From assembly GCA_025093985.1 (NCBI GenBank), contig JACAAK010000002.1, positions 3,162,001 through 3,226,000 on the forward strand: 64,000 nt of DNA. Reading direction: 5' to 3'. The stretch comes from Calvatia gigantea (Eukaryota; Basidiomycota; Agaricomycetes; Agaricales; Lycoperdaceae). The position numbers and the translations under genes were made by a program. How positions within the stretch are numbered: position 1 is the stretch's first letter; each line of letters starts with the position of its first letter. Under the pieces are notes generated by a model that was given only the letters and a program-made list of their open reading frames with translations, searched no databases and was not told the origin of the DNA. This document shows, piece by piece, positions 24,313 to 36,619 of this stretch.

Positions 24313-27300
24313 ATGTCTGCTGCTGTCTTGACCCCCACAAGAGAGGACGGTCCAAGTTACAAAAGGAAACGGTACGTAGAACAGTCAATCAGCAGAATGT
24401 TTGCTCATGACTTTCCAGGTCCCATTCTCGCTCTGAGGATGTCGACAACGCTCCACCCACAACCCGCCGGCGGTCCCGCTCACCACCAGTAAAACCCATC
24501 ATTGAACTCCCAAAAGTCGCCGATGTAGACCCTGCACGCAAAGCTGAACGAGAGCGTCAACTCGCTGCACGTGTCGCTGCGATGGAACTCGAAAAAATGG
24601 AAAAGGGCGACAAACCAAAAGACAAGGAGTTCGATGCCCAAGCCGAGTTTGCCAAACTCACTAATACGAGGTCTGGCGGTGTTTATATGCCTCCTGCTCG
24701 TTTACGTGCCATGAAGGAAGCTGCTGCCAAAGACAAGAGCAGTCCGGAATACCAGAGGATAACTTGGGACGCGCTGCGAAAGTCCTATTACTGGTATTGT
24801 CAATCGAGTCAATATCGCCAATATCAAACAAATTGTGCCCGAGTTGTTTGCAGAGAACTTGATTCGGGGGCGTGGACTATTTGCACGGAGTATAATGAAG
24901 GCACAGGCGTCTAGCTTGCCCTTTACACCAGTGTTCGCTGCATTAGTTTCCATTCTCAACACCAAGCTTCCCCAAGTGGGAGAACTCCTCCTGACTCGAT
25001 TGATAAGCCAGTTCCGGCGTGCATTTAAGCGCAATGACAAAGTAAGTGCAAAGCCACGTTACAATAACAAGCTACATGCTCACACTGCGGCCAGATTATC
25101 TGCCATTCAACGACTACTTTCATTGCCCACCTCGTCAACCAAGGCGTCGCCCACGAAATCATTGCTCTTCAAATCCTGGTCCTCTTGCTGGAGCGACCAA
25201 CAGATGACTCCATCGAAATTGCCGTCGGCTTCATGCGCGAAGTCGGCGCCTTCCTCGGGGAGAATTCACCAAAAGCCAACGCCACAGTTTACGAGCGTTT
25301 CCGTGCGGTTTTGAACGAAGGAAACATCAGTCAACGTGTGCAGTACATGATCGAAGTCCTCATGCAAGTTCGCTAAAGACAAGTACAAGGATAACCCAAT
25401 CGTTCCTGAGGGATTGGATTTGGTAGAGGAGGATGATCAGATTACGCACCAGATTCAGCTCGAGGAGGAGCTTCAGGTGCAGGAGGGTCTCAGTACGTCG
25501 TCCCGATTGTTTCATCACCCGGTGTGGCTCACCTTGGTTCTAGATGTTTTTAAGTTCGACCCGAATTACTTGGAGAACGAAGAAAAGTACAAGGCCATCA
25601 AGACTGAGATTCTGGGCGAGGACTCTGATGAAGAAGACGAAACTTCTGGTTCCGAAGAATCATCGGATGACGAAGATGAAGGTGCGCCAATCATATCAAT
25701 TCTTCAAAATTCATTCCTGATCCCTCTTTGTAGTGGTCGAAGATAAACAAGGCATCGAGGATAGAACGGAAACGAACTTGGTCAATTTACGCCGTGTGAT
25801 ATATTTGACTATCATGAACGCTCTCAACTACGAAGAAGCCGTCCACAAGCTCCTCAAAGTCCAATTGGACGAAGGCCAGGAGGTGCGTCCATTTGCTCTG
25901 TAATTGTTTTCTTCAACATTCAATTTGTGCATTAGATCGAAATGGTTAACATGATCATCGAGTGTTGCTCCCAAGAACGCTCCTACTCGTCCTATTACGG
26001 CCTCACTGGCGAGCGCTTCAGCAAACTTAACCGAGTTTGGACTGAATCTTTTGAGATGGCATTCCGAAATTACTATGACACGATCCACCGTTACGAAACC
26101 AACCGTCTGCGCAACATCGCGCGGTTCTTTGGACACTTGTTTTCTTCCGATGCTCTATCATGGGTCACATTGGAATGTGTGAAGGTTAACGAGGATGACA
26201 CGACTTCAAGCAGTCGTATCTTTATCAAGATCCTAATGCAAGAGATGATGGAGACGATGGGCTTGAAGACGCTTGCTGAGAGGTTCAAGGACCCAGAGAT
26301 CAAGCATGCGTGTCAAGGGATGTTCCCGATGGATGTGCCGAAGAATACAAGGTTCTCGATCAACTACTTTACAAGTATTGGGTTGGGCGTGCTTACAGAG
26401 GAGATGCGAGAATATCTCAAGGTATGCACATCTGTTTCTAATGAGAGTAAAAAATGCCCATCGGATGCTGACGATCTTGTTTCTAGAATGCACCACGGCT
26501 CATCATGGAACAACGCCGGGCAATGCTGGAAGCCGAATCATCCTCCTCCGACTCATCGTCTTCCTCCGATACCTCTTCCGACTCGGATACAGATAGTGAC
26601 TCAGATTCGGACTCGGATTCTGGCCCAGGCTCCCCACCCCTTCGCCGGAGGCGATACAGTTCTTCACCGCCTCGCCGTCGTGCGCGCAGCGACTCACGTT
26701 CAATCACACCACCCCTTCGTCGTGGTGGACGTCATGATTCACGCACGCCGCCCCCACCTCCCAGGCGTGGTTCTCCCAGAAGAGGAAGAAGTGACTCGAG
26801 GTCTCCGTCATCCCCACCACGTAGACGTGGCAGGTTCGACTCAATCTCTTCCTCACCCCGCCGAGGCCGTGATAACCCCAGGTCCCCACCCCCACCTCCG
26901 CCAAAAGGATATAACCGTGATGGCGATCGCGGTGGTCGTTATTCAAAATCTCCATCACCTCCCCCTCCTAGGAGGCGGTATGACTCCCCACCCCGCCGTG
27001 GTGGACGTTCTCCCTCGCCTCCCCCACGTGGTGGGAGGCGAGATGCATACGCTATGGATACGGGACCTGATGGGCCTTCGAGGCGTGGTGCTTCTCCACC
27101 CCCTCCACGAAGGGGTGGTGGTGTCGGGAGGTCACCGCCCCTTGACAGAAGGAGGAGGCGCTCGCCTTCGTATTCGCGCGGTCGCGGGTCGGGGTCGAGG
27201 TCGCCGCCGTCTCCGCCTAGGAGAGATCGGGACAGGTCTCCTCCGCCTCCACCACGAGGCGGTGGCGATAAGATCCGGGATAGGAGCCCACCACCGCACA

Positions 27301-27392
27301 TGCGTTCCGGGAGAGATCGTGAGAGGGGAACGCCGCCGCATATGAGGGATGGGGGTGATAGAAGGAGGGGTTTTGACCGTGATAGGCGTTGA
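24313..27392 (+). CDS. CWC22: Pre-mRNA-splicing factor CWC22
   Basis: Spliceosome component that in other eukaryotes also brings eIF4A3 to spliced mRNA. Start [13 protein letters not shown] at 24313. After one intron come an Arg/Ser region and the conserved [12 protein letters not shown]. The MIF4G-like NIC domain follows ([25 protein letters not shown] to [14 protein letters not shown]), then [21 protein letters not shown], an acidic Ser/Asp stretch, and the MA3 domain ([16 protein letters not shown] to [22 protein letters not shown]). The tail is an RS/Pro-rich low-complexity domain ending at 27392. Two single extra bases break the frame: a T at 24786 (before ITGIVNRVN) and a T at 25374 (creating a stop after MQVR). 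Both are flanked by strongly conserved protein, so I read the gene as functional with sequence errors. Confidence 0.93.
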
Positions 27393-27808
27393 ACGTTGGA
27401 ATCTGAAGCAGTTCTTGCTTTAATTGTGGAAAATAGGGTTCGGGTTGGCATATGCCCTCATTTTTGTTGTGTTTTTCATCTGAATGATATGCTGTATTTG
27501 ACAAATGGTTGGATGATAATTTGCCGATTCCTTGGACAGTGTCCGACTCCTCGTTCATGATACAAAAATTCCCCTCTTCTTGCATCCATATCAAGTTTAC
27601 GGGCAGTCGTCAATATAAATTGGGTTGAGATGACGGTCTAGAGGTTGTTGAATCCTCCAATAATTCCCGTAACTTTAACCGAGTTAAGTGACGAGTCACT
27701 AACTTGCCCAACACTGATTGCAACGTCGTGCTCGGATGAAGTGGTCTAACCTCTCCTGAACTACGTAGGCAGAACAACGCAGGTTAGAACAAGGAGAAAA
27801 GTAGTATA
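27393..27808. other. Convergent 3' region of CWC22 and the first NACHT gene
   Basis: 416 bases between convergent genes. Nothing coding seen. Confidence 0.45.
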
Positions 27809-30134
27809 TTAGGACTGTTTGTAGGGAAGAATATACAGCCATAACCGATCAAGAATATCAACCGCGATGACAGCACAGGTTTTGTGGCCCTTACCCAACA
27901 ATTTCACAGGATGGGATGGCAGGAGGCCCATGATGTCGGTGAGATGTTGGTGTATGTGAGCAGTCCAGCCAGGCTCGTCGCCCAAAGCAACCACTTTCAT
28001 GCCCCAGTCATCAGACAGGGATGTTCGTGACTGCAACCAGTCAGTGAATGGCGTCGTACTAAGGGATTCAGGCTGCGACATACAGACTCGAAGAAACCCC
28101 CTAGCCAAAATGTCCGACGATCCAGACCCCAATTCAAATCCCCCCGACTAGATAATGGCTCAAGCTTATCAGAGGCAACATATGCTACTCCATTTGAGCC
28201 AACCGAACCCAGGTCTAATGACCGGATTGGGATAGTTGTGATTATTCCTAATTCTCTCAAAAGAGGGGAAAGGTCCTATGTTGCGTGTCAGCGTGTGCAT
28301 CTGCGACTTTTGTATGGGAACTCACTGGTGCGAGGAAATTAGCAAGCACAGAGAAGGCGTAGAGTGGGGTTGGAAGCAGGGCACCGATATTTGCATAATC
28401 AATGTCTTGAAAGAAGTTGCCGAGTTCGTCGAAATGTTCAAGCCGCTCAGGCAAAGCGTCCAATACATGACTCAACGCAAGGTAGAAGAGTTGTTTCTGT
28501 ACTGTCTCCACACTCTCAAGCTGGAAAGAGATGTTTATGCTTGATGTGTGAACGGTAGATTCACCTGGAGTTGGTCGTGAACAACTGACGTACATGTCAA
28601 AACCGAAGACTCACGGATATTATGTGCTTCTGATAAAACTCGGATATCCGAGGCAACCCACAACCTCTCCGTTTCTGACGAATCTATCCAAAAAGAGCCA
28701 GAACGAGACGGGGAATTAAGATAGTCAGTAAAAGAGGTATGGAAGACTTCGAGATATGTGGAGTGAGCCTGCTCAGGCGGAGGAATTTTGAGAACTGAAT
28801 GGAGTTTTCGGAGAGCACTGTACGCATCAGCTTGGTTGATGGCAAGTATGTTACAGGTGAAGGCAAAACCCCATGCCGAGGATATCAAAAGTTTCCGAGC
28901 GATTGATAGCACCCTGGAAGGAATCTCGGACATGATTTGGGTGTAAAGCATGTCGAGCGCAGCAAACGGGTTCTCTTGTATTCCAGGTTCCGAATGAGAA
29001 TCAAGAACGTCAATGACCTTCTGTAGCTGAGCAATGGGATTGCTGTACTCTCCGTCCTCAACGAAGCGGACAACAGTGCCCGCGAAAGCAAACAAACCAG
29101 AGGCACGACTTGCAACTTTGGTGAACTGGGTTTCCGCTGGCCATTGCTGGGTTGACGGCGGGAAAGACGTGGAGTAATTCTCTCTGATTTCGGTGAACTT
29201 GTCACGCAAGAAACTCTCAACATCTGAGCAGGCCTGGTCCGAGTCGACCGGCATGTCTACCCCCAGGTAGCTCATTTCGACATCCTGGCGGGAAAAAGCT
29301 GAGGATATGTGAGGCTCAGTACGACTGGCAATGATCCAGATGAGTGGAGTGTGTGGATGCTGCAGGGAGAGTTTGCTGATTAAGAAGATGATTTCGCGCT
29401 GTGCCGACTCCCCTTTGCACTCGTCGAGTCCGTCGAGTGTGATCAAGATGGTCTCTCCTTCTAGCAATCTCCGCTCGATAAAAGGCTTCACAATGAGCCG
29501 CTTGAACTGCTCGACCAGGGACTTCTTGACTAGCCTGGGATCGAGCATGAGTAGTTCCACGACATATCTACGGTAGAGCTGGTACTTGACGGCTAGTTGA
29601 TATGCGATAGTGATGACCACCCGCTGTGGATCATCACGTTCCGCGGGTCTAGAGAAGAAGATGGTTGCACCCAGGATCGAGGTCCGGGAGTCGGATTCGG
29701 ATTCTGCGAGAGTCTGGATGACTGCCGACTTGCCAACACCGGCAGGCCCATGAAGCCATACCAATTTGTGTGCGCGAGTGTGATCTCGCATCCATGATAC
29801 GATCTTTCCTGAGATGTCGAGCCTTGTGCCAGGGTGACAGGATGGAGGAGGATATCGTTCAGACGAGTCAAATTCTGCACCAGGAATGGTGTGCCTGGCA
29901 AGAAGGTCTATGGCTTCTCGTTTGTTGGCTACAGCTTCTGTCAATGTGTTGGATTTGGTGCTCACCATCTTTGTCATTTGTGTAATTCACGTCCATGAAG
30001 GTCGGGTAGTGGAGGACAACATTGCGAGCACCGTTGAATGACCCCTGGGAAGGAACTACGACAGAATTGAGAAACGACGGAAAGGCCAGGCTAAGGCACC
30101 AACCTCTCCAGTGGGCAGCGCCCTGTTGATCCAT
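27809..30134 (-). CDS. NACHT-domain NTPase (fungal NLR-like), copy 1
   Basis: A STAND NTPase of the kind expanded in mushroom fungi; several characterised fungal relatives act in non-self recognition and cell death, but no function can be claimed here. Likely start at 30134 (MDQQGAAHWRG), then after an intron SFNGARNVVLHYPTF. A further intron joins DLLARHTIPGAEFDSSERYP. NACHT motifs: Walker A GPAGVGKSA, Walker B ILITLDGLDEC, and the sensor-like WIIASRTEPH. Further residues follow to FHTSFTDYLNSPSRSGSFW, then short exons to the C-terminus ending LWLYILPYKQS at 27809. No WD, ankyrin or TPR repeats follow, so this is a short NLR-like form. The main exon (about 440 codons) is open. The first introns are uncertain; one candidate is only 37 bases. 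Confidence 0.84.
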
Positions 30135-30754
30135 TGTGTGGGATTACAAGCAGGCGATGAATGTTTGAACGACAACAGCCCAATGCTCGTTCCCTATCCT
30201 ATCCAAACAGGGCCAAGCCCCTGCCTTGATGGTTTGGATGAATAAGGAAGATGAATCGATGATGCTCAGGTAAGCCACTTCTCCAGTTCCATGAAAGGTC
30301 TTATTTTGTTCTTGTGTAATTACAAGCTGTCCATCCTGCCCGGAGGTGTAGTATGCCGCTTCTGAAGGGAACGCACTACATATCTCGCTGCGCTACTAAT
30401 ACTCAGACAGTCTGGGGCCGACTGGATTCGAAAAACTTGCATTTGGAATGCCACTACACTGCGTTCACTGGCCAAGCGTCTCCAAACCTGGCTTCATCAG
30501 GAGCCGTATCTCATATATGATCTATGAAGGAGATTGATCTCTCACACTCTTACCATTTTGTTTCTGTTAACTTCCTTGGCAACAACCCGCGATTAATGGG
30601 CAATGTTCCTGGTTTTTCGCAATCCACCCAACTCAACTGCACAAATACGATTTGCTGGAAGTTGGTAAACGGCTCTCCTCTGGAAGAACCCCCTTACCAT
30701 ATTTGCGTAGCACCGAAGGAAAACGTACATTTGAGTTAACAGAAAGGTGGTGAA
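30135..30754. other. Spacer between the two tandem NACHT copies
   Basis: 620 bases, presumably the promoter of copy 1 and the 3' flank of the pseudogene copy. No coding exon recognised. Confidence 0.45.
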
Positions 30755-33078
30755 TTAAGACTGCTTATAGGGAAGAACGTAAATCCATAGCCGGTCAACA
30801 TCATCAAGTGCAACGAGAGCGCAGGTCTTGTGGCCTTTACCCAATAAACCCACTGGATAAGATGGCTGGAGGCCCGCCGTAAGGGTGAGGCGTTGATGTA
30901 GTTGAGCTCTCCAGTTTGGTTCGCCGTGTAAGGCGACTGCCTCGGCATACCACTCATTGATTGCAGATACTCGTGGACACTGTGGTCGGGCATCGTGGAT
31001 GGCGACACGCTAGGAGTCTTAAGGTACCACCTTACGGAGTGAAAGAAAGAGCCAAGCCAGCATTTCTCGAGAGCAGGAACCCACGTTAAACCCTCTTAGC
31101 CGGGTATTGGGCCCAACCTGTCAGAAATAATGTACGTCGCCTCATCCAAACTGATCGAATCGAGGTTCAAAGAACAGATTGGAATAGTTGCGAAAATCTC
31201 CCATATTTTCAACTGGGGGAGAAGAGGCTATGCTGTAGGTCAGCGCTCGCATCCACGAAATTTAATATGGAAACCTAACTGATTGGCTAAAAAGACTGAG
31301 TGTCGAGATCGCTGCAAAAGAGCGTGGAACAGGGTATATATCTACGTAATCGATGTCCTGGAAGAAGTCCCTTGAGTTTGTCGAAGGGCTCCAGCTGCTC
31401 GAGGGGTGCAATGCATTACATGGGATAATGCGCTGGAGAAGAGGTTCTGCTGTAAAACCTCTGCGGGCCCAAGAGGCCAAGAAATATTTATGTTCGACAT
31501 CCGCACATTCGATTCAGCTGGAGTCCCTTGAATAATTGGCGTACGTGTCAATGATAAGGACTTACTGGTGTCGTGTGCTTCCAATAAAATGCGGATATTT
31601 GCAGAGGTCATCAGCCTCTCTGCCTCCAGTAGGTCTATCCAGAAAGAACCGGAACGGGATGGAGAAGCTAGATAGTCAATGAAGGAGGGATGAAAAGCTT
31701 CAAGACATTCTTTCGGTGATGGAACCTTGAGGACTGAATGGAATTTCCGAAGTGCGCTGTATGCATCGGCTTGGTTAATTCCAAGTGTGTTGCAACTGAA
31801 AAAGAACGTGCTTCTCCTGAACGAGGATTGAGAACGTATAAGAACCATCAGATGTTTTCGAACAATTGGTAGTACTCTGGAAGGAATCTCAGACAAGATC
31901 TGGGTGTAAAGTGCGTCAAGCGCAGCAAACGGATTCTCCTGTGATCCGAGTGCCAAAAGAGAGTCAAGAACACCCATGATTTTTTGCAGCTGAACGACAG
32001 GATTGCTGTATTCGGCGTCCTCGATGAAACGAACAACTGTGTTCGCGAAAATGAACAAGTTAGAGGAGCGGGCTGCGATTTTGACAAACTGAATTTCTGC
32101 GGGCCATTGCTGGGTTGACGGGGGCAAAGACATAGAGTAGTTCTCTTTAATTTCGGCGAACTTGTCGCGCAAGAAGCGCTCAACATCCGAGCAGGCCTGG
32201 TCCGAGTCTATTGGCATATCAATTTCCAGATAGCTCACTTGGACATTGGGACGGGAAAAAGCTGAACATATGTGAGGCTCCGGTCGGCTGGCGATGATCC
32301 AGATGAGGGGAGTGTGTGGATGCTGGAGGGAGAACTTGCTGATGAGGAAGATGATTTCGCGTTGTGTTGATTCGCCCTGGCACTCGTCGAGTCCATCGAG
32401 CATGATTAGGATAGTCTCCCCTTCTAGCAGCCTCTGCTCGGAAAACGGCCTCACAATGAGCCACTTGAATTGTTCCACTAGTGACTTCTTCACTAGCTTG
32501 GGATCAATACTAATCGCGAGTAAATCCACGACGTATTTGCGGTACGGCTGGTACTTGACGGCGAGTTGATATGCGATAGTAGTAAACAAACACTGTGGAT
32601 CGTCTCGTTCGGCGGGTCTCGAGAAGAAAATGGTAGCACCCAAAATCGAGGTTTGGGAGTCGGATTCGGATTCCGCGAGGGTCTGGATGACTGCCGACTT
32701 GCTAACTCCAGCGGGCCCACGCTATCTTGTACGTGCGTGTAAAATCTCGCATCCATGCGGCGATCTTTCCGGAGATATCAAGCCTTGTCCAGGGTGACAA
32801 AATGGAGGGGGATATCGTTCAGATGAGTCAAATTCCGCGCCAGGGAGAGTATGCTTGACTAGCAGGTCCATGCCTTTCCATTTGTCGGCTAGTGTTTCAT
32901 TCAACGCATTAGATTCAATACTTACAGCGGTGATCGTCCGGATGACCCCTATCTATGAATGTTGGATGACGAAATCATGGGCACCGTTGAAGGGTCCCCC
33001 GGAAGGATCTGCAGAACAATTGAGAACTAGCAAGTCGAACAGGCTAAGGAACCAACCTCTTGTGGTCTGTTGGTCCAT
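30755..33078 (-). pseudogene. NACHT-domain NTPase copy 2, degraded tandem paralogue
   Basis: Similar to copy 1 over nearly its whole length, from MDQQTTRG at 33078 to WIYVLPYKQS at 30755. Several lesions separate it from copy 1. An early frame break follows the FNGAHDFVIQH exon. One base is missing in the CHPG region near 32795. Several bases are missing just before the P-loop near 32725. The Walker A reads GPAGVSKSA, with serine for the third glycine. A further frame change lies in the C-terminal part near 31400. The core exon (31342-32643) remains open for 433 codons and keeps Walker B (ILIMLDGLDEC). Unlike the single insertions elsewhere in the window, these lesions include deletions and a changed key residue, which supports real decay. 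Confidence 0.78.
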
Positions 33079-33241
33079 GTGTATCAGGATTGGCGTGTCG
33101 GAGGAGAGAGCTACGAGTTGCCAGTTATTGGCTGACGTCAGTTCCCTGTTCAAACAAAACCAAGCACAGCCTGTAAAGCGACTGCGTGCCATTCAGCCTT
33201 GATCCTCGCTTCACATATTCTACTACTACAGGTCTACCGAT

Positions 33242-35914
33242 ATGCCAACTTCCCCAGGAATTCGATGGAAAGCTTTCCTTTGCTCATATATAATCGCGAC
33301 GAGTCTATCGTTGCCCGGGGCTGCGATGTGGCCCTTTCCGAAGAAACGCTTTAGTGGAACAGCGTTGGTGGACGCTGGGACTCTTGGGTTGACAGGGGAC
33401 ACGAGAATAGTTGCGCTTGGTGATTTTAATGGAGACCAGTTGTACGTTTGTCGTGGTTGTGTTACGGAATGGTACGATTGATGTTTTTCGGGCTCTGAAT
33501 TTCAAAAGTCTGGACGTGCTATCACTTGCTGAGGACCAGCAATCCCTATCGGTGTACTACTGGAATCATGGTAAGTAGGGGTTCCCAAATGAGCATTGAT
33601 CATCGACTCTGATTTTCGTAGAAAACTTTGTGTTTCAGGAAAGCCACCACTTCAAGCATCCTTCCAAAATTCTGAATGTTGTTCCTGGGGACTTCACTCA
33701 TTCAGGAAAACTCGACCTGCTTGTGATGAGCCAAGGTCGAGTTAAAGACACAATTGAGATGCACGTCTACCCGTCAATACCCAGAAACGGCTTTGGTGAG
33801 TTGTTCGTTTTTCTCTTAGTGCAGCTTTACTTAACCATCTCACCAAGATACTTCGCACATCATCGATGTCCAGTCATCAACGCTAGCACAACCCATATCC
33901 TTAGATGTCGACGGAGACCTGAAAATTGATATGTTGGGATTAACAGCTGATAACGAAAGTCAGCTACAAATATGGCAGAACGTTTGGGATTCATCAAGGC
34001 CGGACTCAGCCCTGTTTGAGATGTGAGGACATCATTGAAGCTCTTCCTCGCCATTCGCTAAATTTTGGTGCAGACAGGATTCACATTTTAAGGGATCTCG
34101 GTGCAAGATTGCGAATCCTCATAGTAATGCAGTCGTGGATCTTAATGGAGACTGTTTGGCTGGTATGTGTTCCGCACCAATATCGTGTAGGACGCGCTCA
34201 ACAACCGTATCTTTTATAGACGTCTTCCTGGTCTGTGATGAGGGCCACGGTGAAAAATCCTTCCAAATCTGGTTAAATAAGAAGTCGCAAGGGTTCGTTC
34301 TGGCTACGCGAGGTGCACTGCCAAGCGGTACGCAGAGCATTTCCTTCGCTGATATTGGTACGCTCGACCTCGCTTTCGAACTCCCCACATTTCTGAGTCA
34401 TTTCATAGATAGGGACGGGACGATGGACATGGTTTTCATGACATGCAGAGGCGTATCTTCCAAGGGCGTCGGCACGGATTGTTACATCAACATTGCGTAT
34501 AACCAACAACTTGGTCTCTGTTCGTCCACTACAGACTCTGGCATCAAGAACGGTGTCCGGGTGTGCAGACCACCGAATGATCTCTGCACCGCAGACGATA
34601 GCTTCAAATTTAACCTTCAAGAGAGTTCGGACAACGACGTACGCATCATATTCGCAAACCTACCACCTAAAATACTTACACCTACGTAGGCTTTCGTCCG
34701 CTTCCCCATCTCATCCCTCTTCCCCGATCACTCGTCACTTCTCGTGGCGGACATAACATACGATCCACCCATACCTCTTTCCCTACGACTTGGAGATGCC
34801 AACCTAGACGGTTATCCCGACTTTTTGACCATAATCGCCTCGGGCAACGACCGGACACCATATCTTGTATATTCGGTGCCTTGTACACCGGGTATCGCAG
34901 GCTGCCAATCCAACGGGTCAGGGAGAAGGGGTTGGGCGCGTTCTGTTCTTGGGACCCAAGTGTTGACCAACGTGAAGGACGCCCGCGGAGTATCGTTTTT
35001 GGATATGGATGAAGATGTGAGTGGGAGCTCTGTCCTTGGTCAGAAATCGACTAAGACTAAAACTTAGGGAACACTGGATATTTTGGTCCAACGAACGGGT
35101 ACTCAAAGTGGGGGCAAAGTTTTGTTCATTCAGAACAATTTTTATTACGATGCTTTCTTCCTCAAAGCTATCGGTACGTCTTTTCCCTCTGATCTTAACG
35201 CCCAATAAGTCTAACTTTCTACCAGTTTTGAACGGAGCGTGCAACAATGGCTGGTGCTACTCCCCAAATGTATCCGAATCCTATCATGTACGTGTGCTCC
35301 TTGCTAGCACTCGTTATCCACACTCATACTTTAATTCATACAGCCCTTCGGTGTTAGCTACTCGGGAGCAACCTACAAATATACGGTATTCGACACGTCG
35401 GGGCATCGTTCAGCTGCTCAAGGTAAGATTTTCCCTTGCATCTTGCATTTCCCCAACTTTCTTAATATCATAAACCTACAGTTAGTCAACTTCCACAAAC
35501 ATCGTACCACGCCCTCCAAACTCCCTATTCTTTCTTCGGCTTAGGCCGAACAAATAACTACATCGAAAATCTCTTTGTGGGCTCAACGCTCCATATACCG
35601 GAACATTACATTAACATGGAGGGCGTGATACCGAATTCCCGTGTCGTCATTCTCCCACCCCCGGGTGGTGAATCAGGGGAGGGATGGAAGAGAGAATTGT
35701 TTTTGAGGCCTGGGCAGTGGATTCCTTGGGTCACTGTTACTTGTGTTGTAGGGATGGTGATTCTGGCCATCATTGTGTTTGTCCTGCATCTGAGTGAGAA
35801 GGTCAGGTTTCTGGTCTTACTGGTCGTGCTGCGTGCTCATATGATCTACTATAGAGAGAAGATGAGTTGGAGAGAAGACGAGTATCCCATCATATCAACT
35901 TTGATGCTCTATAA
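33242..35914 (+). CDS. FG-GAP/integrin-alpha-like type I membrane protein (ITFG1/TIP homologue)
   Basis: Start MPTSPGIRWKAFLCSYII at 33242 gives a signal peptide or anchor. About ten exons then carry FG-GAP/VCBS-like calcium-loop repeats: ALGDFNGDQLLDVLSL, VPGDFTHSGKLDLLVM, LDVDGDLKIDMLGL, VVDLNGDCLADVFLV, FADIDRDGTMDMVFM, LGDANLDGYPDFLTI and LDMDEDGTLDILVQ. The cysteine-containing end domain includes GACNNGWCY and SYSGATYKYTVFD. A transmembrane helix (WIPWVTVTCVVGMVILAIIVFVLHL) sits near the C-terminus, followed by a short basic tail ending HHINFDAL at 35914. All junctions I checked keep frame. The repeats suggest a beta-propeller outside the cytosol. The role in fungi is unknown; the human relative was described as an immune-modulating membrane protein. 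Confidence 0.88.
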
Positions 35915-36619
35915 TTCACGCCGAGGGACTTCGCTGCTTTCGTTTTACTTTAGTATTTCTTTTCTGTGTGAAACACTGTACTGTGTATGTACCTAGCGCT
36001 TTAATTGTTATCAGTTCTGTCGGGGATCAGTCCACCCTTTCGACCAGCTCTATCAACAGTGTCGGATGGGTGGAGAGATAGGATCACCCCCTAGTATGAA
36101 ACCTAATATATAGTAGTGGTGACAATGGCATCGATTAGGCCCGTAGGAGTAAGTTCAGTGCTGTTCGCGGCTCGGGCGCTTAGCCTTTCATGGGTAGAAT
36201 CTTGCCTATGGTTAAGTGCCCTAAACCGTTAACAAGACTGCTGCAGCCATCACCCGCAGCAGGTAAGTATCACAGGATCAACCACATTGCTAAATCCCTC
36301 ATCAAGTGCTGAGCGCTGAGCGCTGACCGGTGACCGGTGACCTTTGTTCAACAGTAAATGAGGTTTTGTATCAAGAACATCACCGCAATGCACTATTTCG
36401 TGCCATGAATCCTTGGCCGAGGTCAAATAAGGATTGGCGCTCCAAGGATTGTTCACCTAGCACCCAACTTTGAGCGCTAATCCTGGACACCGGCAAGATA
36501 ACACTCTCCCAGAGTTGGCACGCGAAACATCACAATTGATATCTCCGCACACAGCATTTGCAACAGCACACACTTTCCCTCTCCTCATCCTCCCTCCCTA
36601 TAGTTACCGCATCCAATCA
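35915..36619. other. Spacer with a short tandem repeat upstream of the third NACHT gene
   Basis: 705 bases without a supported gene. At 36310-36345 there is a compact tandem repeat: two copies of a 7-mer gagcgct followed by two full copies and a part of gaccggt. Confidence 0.5.

Noticed and set aside
25942..27345. 467-codon ORF overlapping the CWC22 tail in another frame
   Set aside because: Its first part is the real CWC22 MA3 exon; the rest is a shadow of the RS/Pro-rich repeats, whose codon bias keeps a second frame open.
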